Positions 42,091-49,800 of a stretch of 53,511 nt of DNA are shown in pieces. The translations under genes and the position numbers were made by a program. A model generated the notes under the pieces. It saw only the letters and a list, made by a program, of their open reading frames with translations. It was not told the origin of the DNA and made no database searches. This DNA is from an uncultured Clostridia bacterium. GTDB taxonomy: Bacteria; Bacillota; Clostridia; Christensenellales; Aristaeellaceae. Position 1 is the first letter of the stretch. Every line of letters begins with the position of its first letter. The stretch spans positions 1 through 53,511 of the forward strand of contig CANQEW010000012.1 in NCBI GenBank assembly GCA_947596085.1. Reading direction: 5' to 3'.

Positions 42091-42531
42091 GGAGCGGAGG
42101 GCTTGCGCTCTCCGCCTCAGTTTGTCAAGAAACCAACCGCAGGACAGCCTGTTCAATCAAATCCGGCGACAAGGTTGCAAACCCTTTGGGTTTGCAAGTC
42201 GGCCGATAGGCCGACCGGCTCGGGGCAAATTGTAAATTTGCACCGAGCCGCCTGTACGTCGGATTTGGTTTTTGTCGGAGTGAAATGCAGACAAAAACAA
42301 TACCTTTGGTCAGGTTTCTGCGGCGCCTTGCTCAAATCTTTGATTTGATCAAGGCGGTCTGCCGAAGGCAGACTTGGATTCCCAAAGGGAATCCAACCTT
42401 CGGAAATCGTGAGATTTTCAGGAAACCGCAATTTCCTTCTCCGCCCGGGAAATCCTCAGATTTCCCGGGCAAGTGTCGAAAATACTTTTTCGACACGCAG
42501 AGGCGGAGGACCTGTGTCCTCCGCCTCAGCA
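42091..42531. other. Dense stem-loop array between convergent genes
   Basis: 440 bp with no plausible gene but at least nine clear stem-loops packed end to end: 42175-42197 (10 bp, loop TTT), 42198-42215 (7 bp, loop GATA), 42216-42250 (15 bp with one mismatch, loop GTA), 42268-42298 (9 bp), 42326-42354 (12 bp with one mismatch, loop TTT), 42357-42373 (7 bp, loop GAA), 42374-42396 (10 bp, loop AAA), 42443-42470 (12 bp, loop CTCA), 42473-42496 (10 bp, loop TACT) and 42503-42526 (10 bp, loop CTGT). No sequence unit is shared among them, so it is not a CRISPR or tandem repeat. The right-most stem could terminate the minus-strand gene at 42532-42675. Confidence 0.75.
42159..42266. repeat. Second cloverleaf-type element
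   Basis: An outer stem (42159-42168 with 42257-42266, one G-T pair, extended by 3 bp beyond a bulge) encloses three adjacent hairpins (42175-42197, 42198-42215, 42216-42250). Shape and loop sizes match the element at 2745-2841, yet the sequences differ. Confidence 0.65.
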
Positions 42532-42675
42532 TTACTCCTCATCCGCGCAATCCTCGCAGCAGCCGCGGTTGCGGTTTGCGCAGTCGTCGCACAGCGGCGC
42601 TCCGCAGCGCACGCAGCGGCGGAAGGAGCGGGAGTCCGCGATGCGGAAGCAGTCCCGGCATTCCATCATTGCCAC
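42532..42675 (-). CDS. 47-residue cysteine-rich (zinc-finger-like) protein
   Basis: Start GTG at 42675 (AAAGGAGG 9 nt upstream) or the ATG at 42669. The translation begins VAMMECRDCFRIADSRSF and continues through CVRCGAPLCDDCANR to a final CCEDCADEE. Cys residues fall as CxxC, CxxC, CxxC and CCxxC, enough for two treble or B-box-like zinc sites. Its size falls below usual gene-calling limits. It ends next to the hairpin array and precedes no obvious partner. Upstream on this strand is the cysteine desulfurase-like gene, 50 nt away, so the two may be one transcript. Confidence 0.65.
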   Translation of the reverse strand: MAMMECRDCFRIADSRSFRRCVRCGAPLCDDCANRNRGCCEDCADEE

Positions 42676-42726
42676 GCACAAACGCCTCCTTTCAGACAGG
42701 TTCAGCCTGCCCGGGGGCGCGCGCTT

Positions 42727-43872
42727 TTATGCGCCATTTTTGAGGATGTCCCGCAGGGCTGCGAGAAATTGTTCCACCTCCTCGAAGGTATTGGCGTGGC
42801 CGAGGCTCGCGCGGACGGCGCCGCGGCGCAACGTGCCCAGCACGCGGTGCGCGCCCGGCGCGCAGTGCAGGCCGCCGCGCACCGCGATGCGCCGGCGCGA
42901 GAGCGCGTCGGCGACCTCCGAGGAGCTCATGTCGCCCAGATTGAAGCTCACCAGCGGCGCGCGCGCGGCCTCCTCGGAAGGAGAATAGACTGCGGTCTGT
43001 TTTTGCCTCTTCAGCCCCTCGTACAGCGCTGTGGTCAGTTCGCGCTCGTGGGAGAGAATCGCGGCCCGATTTGCCGCGACGTACTCTACACCCCGCAGCA
43101 GTCCCGCCAGGCCGGGCAAGTTCAGCGTACCCGATTCATAGCGCTCCGGCGGATCGATCGATTGCAGCATGGATTGGGAATCCGTGCCCGTGCCGCCCTC
43201 GCGCACCGTGTTGAGCACGAGACCGCCGCGAATGTACAGCCCGCCCGTGCCCTGCGGTCCCAGCAGCGATTTGTGGCCGGGAAAGGCGTAGAGGTCGCAG
43301 CCGATGCGCCGCACGTTTACCGGCAGCGTGCCCAGCGCCTGCGCGCCGTCGATCAGGCAGACTGCGCCCGCGTCGCGCGCGACCTCCGCGATGGCCGCCG
43401 CCGGTTGAATTGCGCCCGTGACGTTGGAGGCCTGCGTAACGGCGATCAGCGCCGTGTTGCGGCGCAGCGCCGCGCGCACGTCCTCCGGGTGGACCATGCC
43501 GTCCCCACGGGGCGCGACCAGCGTCAGCGCGATTTCCCGGCGCGACGAGAGCTCGTTCAGCGGCCGAAGCACGCTGTTGTGCTCCAGCATCGTGGAGATC
43601 ACATGGTCGCCGCGCCGCAGCACACCCTTGATGCCCAGATTGAGCGCGTCTGTGCAGCTGTAGCCCAGCGCCACGCAGCTGCCGGGGCCCGCGCCGAGGA
43701 AATCGGAGAGAGCGTTTCGACAGTCGTACACGATCCGCGCCGCCGCCAGCGCCCGCTCGTGGCCAGACCGACCGGGGTTTGCATTGTACTCGGTCAACGC
43801 CCGCCGCACCTCTTCGACGACTTCGGTCGGTTTTGGATCGCTGGTGGCGGCGTTATCAAAATAAATGGACAT
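42727..43872 (-). CDS. Cysteine desulfurase family (class V aminotransferase) enzyme
   Basis: 381 residues. PLP-enzyme features: an N-terminal FDNAATSDPKP, LEHNSVLRPL, LIDGAQALGTLPV and the PLP lysine in FPGHKSLLGPQGTGGLY, then a catalytic-loop Cys candidate in RGGLHCAPGAH. The start sequence and Lys context suit the TIGR01977-like group, which removes sulfur (or selenium) from Cys or selenocysteine. The ATG at 43872 follows GGAGGAGAGCGGAGC. A DUF3343 gene diverges from it. Confidence 0.87.
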   Translation of the reverse strand: MSIYFDNAATSDPKPTEVVEEVRRALTEYNANPGRSGHERALAAARIVYDCRNALSDFLGAGPGSCVALGYSCTDALNLGIKGVLRRGDHVISTMLEHNSVLRPLNELSSRREIALTLVAPRGDGMVHPEDVRAALRRNTALIAVTQASNVTGAIQPAAAIAEVARDAGAVCLIDGAQALGTLPVNVRRIGCDLYAFPGHKSLLGPQGTGGLYIRGGLVLNTVREGGTGTDSQSMLQSIDPPERYESGTLNLPGLAGLLRGVEYVAANRAAILSHERELTTALYEGLKRQKQTAVYSPSEEAARAPLVSFNLGDMSSSEVADALSRRRIAVRGGLHCAPGAHRVLGTLRRGAVRASLGHANTFEEVEQFLAALRDILKNGA

Positions 43873-43975
43873 GCTCCGCTCTCCTCCTTCACGCCGGTCG
43901 CTTGCGCGGCGTATATTAGAATATCGCGGAAGCGGGGCGGGCAGAACCCCGCGCGATGATTCGGAGGGAGAGCTT

Positions 43976-44242
43976 ATGCAGGATATATATGGTATCGCGG
44001 CGTTTCGGTCCCGGCAGCAGGTGCTGCGCTTCGAGGACGCGCTGCGGCGCGAAGGCGTGCAGACCAACGTGGTGACCACGCCACGGGCTGTTGCGCTCGG
44101 CTGCGGATTGTCGGTGCGCTTCGGCTTGCAGGACGCGGCGCGGGTGCAGTCGGTGCTGCGCCGGGAAAATCCCGGCAACCTGATCGGTCTGTACCGCGTG
44201 GAGCCGGGCAGAGGACGGGCGAATGTGATGCCGCTGAGATAA
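43976..44242 (+). CDS. DUF3343 family protein
   Basis: 88 residues: IAAFRSRQQVLRFEDALRRE, TTPRAVALGCGLSVRF and a C-terminal GRANVMPLR. The conserved Gly-Cys-Gly is the family feature. DUF3343 genes are often found beside selenium- or sulfur-handling enzymes, including the class V enzyme encoded divergently here, so a role as a sulfur or selenium carrier is plausible but unproven. SD GGAGGGAG lies 6 nt before the ATG. Confidence 0.8.
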   Translation: MQDIYGIAAFRSRQQVLRFEDALRREGVQTNVVTTPRAVALGCGLSVRFGLQDAARVQSVLRRENPGNLIGLYRVEPGRGRANVMPLR

Positions 44243-44246
44243 GGGC

Positions 44247-44275
44247 GCGGCCTCTCCGAGCGAGGGGCCGCTTTT
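44247..44275 (+). terminator. Terminator after the DUF3343 gene
   Basis: A 9-bp stem (44247-44255 with 44263-44271, one G-T pair) is followed by TTTTG. Confidence 0.7.
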
Positions 44276-44310
44276 GCACCGGCCGGGGAAGGTGCGCGCC
44301 AAATCTTTGC

Positions 44311-44340
44311 TTGACCGCCCCCTCAGGGGGATAGTATAAT
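44311..44340 (+). promoter_or_regulatory. Promoter of the nth-obgE-yhbY operon
   Basis: TTGACC (44311-44316), 18 nt, TATAAT (44335-44340). The spacer contains CCCCCTCAGGGGG, a short inverted repeat placed where an operator could act. Confidence 0.8.
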
Positions 44341-44376
44341 AGTTAAAGAGTATACAAAAGCTAAGGGGGGATCGCG

Positions 44377-45009
44377 ATGGATCAGGCGCGCGCGGCGCAG
44401 ATCATGGATGCGCTGGCACAGCTCTATCCGGAGGCGCGGCCGGAACTCAACTTTTCCAATCCCTATGAGACGCTGATCGCGACGATCCTGTCCGCCCAGT
44501 GCACCGACAAGCGCGTGAACATGGTCACGGCGAAGCTGTTTCCGCTGTACCCGGACGCGAAGGCTATGGCGATGCTCAAGCCCGAGCAGCTCGAGCCGCT
44601 GATTCGCGAGTGCGGGCTGTACCACAACAAGGCGAAGAACATCGTCGCCGCCTGCCGGGCGCTGGTGGAGCGCTATGACGGCGAGGTGCCCAGCACCCGC
44701 GCGGAGCTGATGGCGTTGCCTGGCGTGGGACAGAAGACGGCGGGCGTGGTGCTGATGGCGGCGTTCGGCGATCCGCAAATTCCGGTGGATACCCACGTGT
44801 TCCGCCTGTCCCGGCGCATCGGCCTGTCCGACGCAGACACCCCGGAGAAGGTGGAGGCGCAGCTTCGCGCGCTGCTGGATGAGAAGATCTGGACCTACGG
44901 ACATCACCTGTTGATTTGGCACGGGCGGCGCGTTTGTCACGCCCAGAAGCCGGACTGCGATCACTGTCCGCTCAACGATGGGCTGTGCGGCCATTTCGAA
45001 TACAAATAA
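44377..45009 (+). CDS. nth: Endonuclease III
   Basis: 210 residues. Helix-hairpin-helix LPGVGQKTAGVVL (catalytic Lys) and the downstream Asp of VDTHVFRLSRR, plus a C-terminal [4Fe-4S] loop CHAQKPDCDHCPLNDGLC. It removes oxidised pyrimidines and cuts the abasic site. First gene of the operon with obgE. Confidence 0.97.
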   Translation: MDQARAAQIMDALAQLYPEARPELNFSNPYETLIATILSAQCTDKRVNMVTAKLFPLYPDAKAMAMLKPEQLEPLIRECGLYHNKAKNIVAACRALVERYDGEVPSTRAELMALPGVGQKTAGVVLMAAFGDPQIPVDTHVFRLSRRIGLSDADTPEKVEAQLRALLDEKIWTYGHHLLIWHGRRVCHAQKPDCDHCPLNDGLCGHFEYK

Positions 45010-45024
45010 GCGAGGAACGGATTC

Positions 45025-46299
45025 ATGGCATTGTTCGTGGATGTGGTGAGCATCACGGTGAAGGCGGGGGACGGCGGCGACGGCTGCGTGTCGTTTCACC
45101 GGGAGAAGTTCGTGCAGGCCGGCGGCCCTGACGGCGGAGACGGCGGGCGCGGCGGCGACGTGATCTTCGAGGCCTCCGACCGCATGCATACGCTGATGGA
45201 CTTCCGCTACCACCGCAAGTTTACCGCCGGGAACGGTGAGGCCGGCGCGGGCAACCGCCGCACGGGCAAGAACGGCGCGGATGTGGTGATCGAGGTGCCA
45301 CCAGGCACGGTGGTGCGCGAGAAGGCCAGCGGCAAAATCGTGCTCGACCTCTACGCCCCCGGTGAGCGGCGCGTGCTGCAAAAGGGCGGCAGGGGTGGCT
45401 TCGGCAACCAGCATTTTGCTACGCCCACGCGTCAGGCGCCACAGTTTGCCAAGCCGGGCGAGAAGCGGGAAATCGTGGAGCTCACACTGGAGCTCAAGTC
45501 CATCGCGGACGTGGGGCTGGTGGGCTTCCCGAACGTGGGCAAGTCGACGATCCTGTCCGTGGTGACGGCGGCGCGGCCGAAGATCGCCAACTATCATTTC
45601 ACCACGCTTCAGCCCAATCTGGGCATCGTGCGCCAGGACGATTCGAGCTTCGTGTTGGCGGACATTCCCGGCCTGGTGGAGGGCGCGAGCGAGGGCGTGG
45701 GCCTCGGGCACGCGTTTTTGCGCCACGTGGAGCGCACGCGGATGCTTCTGCACGTGCTGGACATCTCCGGCAGCGAGGGGCGCGATCCGCTGGAGGACTA
45801 CGACGCCATCGGCCGGGAGCTGGCCAACTATGGCGATCTGGCGACTCGCCCGGCGATCGTCGTGGCCAACAAGATGGATCTGCCCGGTGCGGAGGAGAAT
45901 CTCGCGCGCCTGCGCGAAAAGCTGGCGGACACGGGCATCGAGATCCATCCCGTCTCGGCGGCCACGCACGCGGGCTTTGACGCGCTCATGCGCGCGACGG
46001 TGCGCATGCTGGATTCCTGTCCGCCCGCCGAGCCCTTCGCCGAGGAGGAGCTGTTCGACTTCGACATGGACGCCTCCGCCACGGGCTTCGAGATCGCGCG
46101 CGAAGGCGCGGCCTATCGCCTGTCCGGCCCGTCCATTGAACACCTGGTGGCCTCGGTGAACTTTGGCAACGAGGAATCGCTGAACTACTTCCACCGCACG
46201 CTGCGCCGCATGGGCGTCATCGATGCCCTGCGCGAGGCGGGCGCGGGCGAAGGGGATACGATCGTGATCGACGAGATGGAATTTGACTTTGTGGAGTAA
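45025..46299 (+). CDS. obgE: Obg family GTPase (CgtA/ObgE)
   Basis: 424 residues. Gly-rich N-terminal Obg domain (VKAGDGGDGCVSFHREKFVQ), the G domain (GFPNVGKSTILS, DIPGLVEGASEGVGLG, NKMD, SAATH) and a C-terminal OCT domain. It is an essential factor for late large-subunit assembly and stress responses. It starts 16 nt after nth, and yhbY follows. Confidence 0.97.
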   Translation: MALFVDVVSITVKAGDGGDGCVSFHREKFVQAGGPDGGDGGRGGDVIFEASDRMHTLMDFRYHRKFTAGNGEAGAGNRRTGKNGADVVIEVPPGTVVREKASGKIVLDLYAPGERRVLQKGGRGGFGNQHFATPTRQAPQFAKPGEKREIVELTLELKSIADVGLVGFPNVGKSTILSVVTAARPKIANYHFTTLQPNLGIVRQDDSSFVLADIPGLVEGASEGVGLGHAFLRHVERTRMLLHVLDISGSEGRDPLEDYDAIGRELANYGDLATRPAIVVANKMDLPGAEENLARLREKLADTGIEIHPVSAATHAGFDALMRATVRMLDSCPPAEPFAEEELFDFDMDASATGFEIAREGAAYRLSGPSIEHLVASVNFGNEESLNYFHRTLRRMGVIDALREAGAGEGDTIVIDEMEFDFVE

Positions 46300-46314
46300 T
46301 TGCGGAGGAGATAC

Positions 46315-46611
46315 ATGATGACGACAAAGCAGCGCGCGAAGCTGCGCGCCATGTGCAACGAACTGGAGCCGGTACTCTACATCGGCAAGGACGGCATCAA
46401 CGACAATCTGGTCAAGCAGTGCTGGGACGCGCTGGAGGCTCGGGAGCTGATCAAGGCGAGCGTACAGAAGAACGCGCCGTTCACCGTTCGCGAGGCATGC
46501 GATGAGCTCTGCGCGCGCGTGCACGCCGAGCCGGTGCAGGTCATCGGAAATAAATTCAGCATCTATCGCCAGGCGAGAAAGGATTCGAAGATTCGACTGA
46601 GGGATCTGTAG
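46315..46611 (+). CDS. yhbY: YhbY (CRS1-YhbY) RNA-binding protein
   Basis: About 98 residues with the family core KQRAKLRAMCNELEPVLYIGKDGINDNLVKQCWDALE and the GNKFSIYRQ end. It binds pre-50S ribosomal particles. The two ATGs at 46315 and 46318 follow GCGGAGGAG. Pairing with obgE is common in Firmicutes. Confidence 0.93.
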   Translation: MMTTKQRAKLRAMCNELEPVLYIGKDGINDNLVKQCWDALEARELIKASVQKNAPFTVREACDELCARVHAEPVQVIGNKFSIYRQARKDSKIRLRDL

Positions 46612-46684
46612 GCGTTTGCGTTGGATGCGGCGCATTCAATGACATTTCGCCTGATGATAAAATAGGGAGCAAATGAAATGAACC

Positions 46685-46731
46685 GCGAAAGCGGCGCCCT
46701 CCCCGGAAGCGGGGGGGGGTGCCGCTTTCGC
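46685..46731 (+). terminator. Long GC hairpin after yhbY, containing a G9 run
   Basis: An 11-bp stem (46685-46695 with 46721-46731) continues into a CCCTCCCC/G9 inner stem. The G9 run is at 46711-46719. No T run follows. Confidence 0.55.
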
Positions 46732-46778
46732 ATGCGTTCCCCAAATAATGATCAGTTCGCAAATATTGGAATTTTATA

Positions 46779-46809
46779 TTGACACGGATTGGGGGAGGAG
46801 AGTTATAAT
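46779..46809 (+). promoter_or_regulatory. Promoter of the Big2-CAP protein gene
   Basis: TTGACA (46779-46784), 19 nt, TATAAT (46804-46809). The ATG lies 50 nt further on. Confidence 0.7.
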
Positions 46810-46858
46810 AGGATTAACAGAATGTGTCTGCAATGCGGTAATAAAATGGAGGATCACC

Positions 46859-49800
46859 ATGAAGAGGATGAAACAAATCCTTTCGCTGTTGTTGGTGGCG
46901 GCGATGTCGTTGACGGCGTTCGCTTTTGCGGAGACGGACGGCGCGGTGACGGAACCCGATGCGCCGGTGGAGGAGCGGATGCCCGAAGCCAGTGAGGAAG
47001 ACGCTCCACTGCAGCAGTCCGAGGCGGAACCAGGCGCCGGCGTCGATTTAGAATTGGAAGCACCGGCTCAGACGGAACCGGCGGAGGCGCCCGCGGTGAA
47101 GGTGGAGCCGGAAACGGAGACGCCGTTTGAGGCACGCGTGGCGCAGATTGGGGAGACGCTGCTCCAGGCGCTTGTGATCGGAAAGCCGGAAGCGGAATTG
47201 GAGTACCAGTGGCAGGCGCTGGATTCCGTTGCGTATCAAGCGGCACTGATGGCGGGAGAGATGCCGCTTGTGGACGCGCAGTGGCTCAACATTTCGGGGG
47301 CGACGGGCGACGTGTTGGATCCCGCTTCCGCGATGGGCGAAGATTACATGAATTACAGCTATCGCTGCATCGTCTGCGCGAACGAGGCGCTTGCGGTATC
47401 CGATGCATTTGGCTTTGAACGCTTGCGCATCCAAGAGGGGGCGGACGACACCGACACTTTGATGACGGCCTCTACAGCAGAGGAATGTGCGCACGAATAC
47501 GATGGGATGAGCTGGGAATCCGATGCATCCGGTCACTGGCGTGTCTGCCGGAAGTGCGGCGCAAAGAGCGAGGTTGAAGCCCACTATGTTGCGTGCAACG
47601 CGGAAAATGTTGCGAAGTGCGAACTGTGCGGAGCGCCGTACAGTGGAGAAATTATCCATTCTTTTGATGTAGAGAACGCAAAGTATTTTGACGAAAGCAC
47701 GCACGAGGTCACCTGTGAATATTGCGGCGCGAAGGAGTATTGGAATCATGAGGCGTCGCGCGACAGCGCCAATCCCGGGGTATGCGACATTTGTGTCGCA
47801 GATGCGGATTCCGTGACGAGTATTGTGCTGAACAAGACGGAGTTGACGCTGAGCAAGGATGAAAGCGAAATATTGAAGGCGACAGTGCTGCCGAGTCGGG
47901 TCGCGAATACAACAGTTGTGTGGACGAGCGGCAACCCCTCCGTAGCGACGGTTTCAAACGGCAAGGTGACCGCCGTGGGCGCGGGCACGGCGATGATCAC
48001 CTGCGCGGCCGCCGATGGAAGCGATGTGAAGGTGGTCTGTGCCGTGACGGTGGCCGCGCCGCAGCCGCCGAAGTCGGTCGCAATCGAGCAACAGAACCGC
48101 AGCATGAACGTCGGGGAGACGCTGCAGCTGACGGTGAAGTTCCAGCCGGAGGGTACGAGCTCCGCGCTGACGTGGACGACATCGAACAAGAAGATCGCGA
48201 CGGTGGACGGAAGCGGCGTGGCGACGGCGGTCGCCGAGGGCAGCGCGACGATCACGGTCAAGACGGCGAACGGCAAGAAGGCGACGACGAAGATCAAGGT
48301 GGTAGACCCGTACAAGCCGACGGGAATCCAGTTGAGCCACAGCGGAACGGTAAATGTGGACATCGACAAGACGCTGCAATTGACCGCCACGTTGGTGCCA
48401 TCGACGGCGAAGAGCGAGATCACATGGAAGAGCTCATCGACGAAGATTGCGACGGTGACGAACGGCGTGGTGACGCCGGTGAAGGAAGGCACCGCAACGA
48501 TCACTGCGACGGCAGTGAAGACGAAGAAGAGCGCGACGGTCAAGGTCAAGGTAGTGGACCCGTACAAGCCGACGGGGATCCAGCTGAGCCATACCGGTAC
48601 GGTGAGCGTGGACATCGACAAGACGCTGCAACTGACCGCCACGTTGGTGCCATCGACGGCGAAGAGCGAGATCACATGGAAGAGCTCATCGACGAAGATT
48701 GCGACGGTGACGAACGGCGTGGTGACGCCGGTGAAGGAGGGCACGGTAACGATCACAGCGACGGCGGTGAAGACGAACAAGCGCGCGACGGTCAAAGTGA
48801 AGGTGGTGGACCCGTACAAGCCGACGGGGATCCAGCTAAGCCACAGCGGGATGGTGAGCGTGGATATCGACAAGACGCTGCAACTGAGTGCGACGCTTGT
48901 ACCATTGACGGCGAAGAGCGAGATTACGTGGAAGAGCTCATCGACGAAGATCGCGACGGTGACGAGTGGCGTGGTAACGCCGGTGAAGGAGGGCACGGTA
49001 ACGATCACAGCGACGGCGGTGAAGACGAAGAAGAGCGCGACGGTCAAAGTGAAGGTGGTGGACCCGTACAAGCCGACGGGGATCCAGCTAAGCCACAGCG
49101 GGATGGTGAGCGTGGATATCGACAAGACGCTGCAGTTGACGGCGACGCTTGTACCTTTGACGGCAAAGAGTGACATTACATGGAAGAGCTCATCGACAAA
49201 GATTGCGACGGTGACGAACGGCGTGGTGACGCCGGTGAAGGAAGGCACCGTGACGATTACTGCGACGGCGGTAAAGACGAACAAGCGCGCGACGGTCAAG
49301 GTGAAGGTGGTGGACCCGTACAAGCCGACGGGAATCCAGCTGAGCCATAGCGGAACGGTGAGCGTAGACCTCGGCAACACGCTGCAGTTGAGTGCAACGC
49401 TGGTGCCATCGACGGCGAAGAGCGAGATCACGTGGAGGAGTTCTTCGACGAAGATCGTGACGGTGGACGCGACCGGAAAGGTGACGGCGGTCAAGGAAGG
49501 CACGACGACGATCACTGCGACGGCGGTGAAGACGAAGAAGAGCGCGATGGTCAAGGTGAAGGTGGTTGCGCCCCCCAAGCCGACGGGCGTGAAGCTCGAC
49601 CGCACGGGCACGGTTGCGCTGGATATTACGTCGGGCGCGCAGCCGCTGCAGCTCAAGGCGACGCTGATTCCCGAGACGGCGCGGAGCGAGCTGCGCTGGA
49701 GTTCGTCCGCGACCAATGTGGCGACCGTGAGCGCGGACGGCGTGGTGACGCCGGTCGCGCCGGGCACGGCGACGATCACCGTGACGACGGTGGCCGCGGA

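Noticed and set aside
42091-42531. CRISPR array or integron attC sites
   Set aside because: No repeated unit of 20-40 bp is present and no cas or integrase gene is nearby; the hairpins differ from one another.
42727-44178. Longer N terminus for the cysteine desulfurase-like gene
   Set aside because: The extension would overlap the divergent DUF3343 gene, lacks similarity to the family and is not preceded by an SD, whereas the ATG at 43872 is.
44323-46635. Long minus-strand open frame opposite nth, obgE and yhbY
   Set aside because: All three plus-strand genes are clearly recognised; the opposite frame is compositional.
46711-46719. G9 run as a translational phase-variation switch
   Set aside because: It lies outside any coding sequence and outside the -35 to -10 spacer, so a slipped run would not shift a frame. 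It is kept only as a low-interest note.
48305-49564. CRISPR-like tandem repeat
   Set aside because: The 252-bp period is in frame and encodes Big2 domains.
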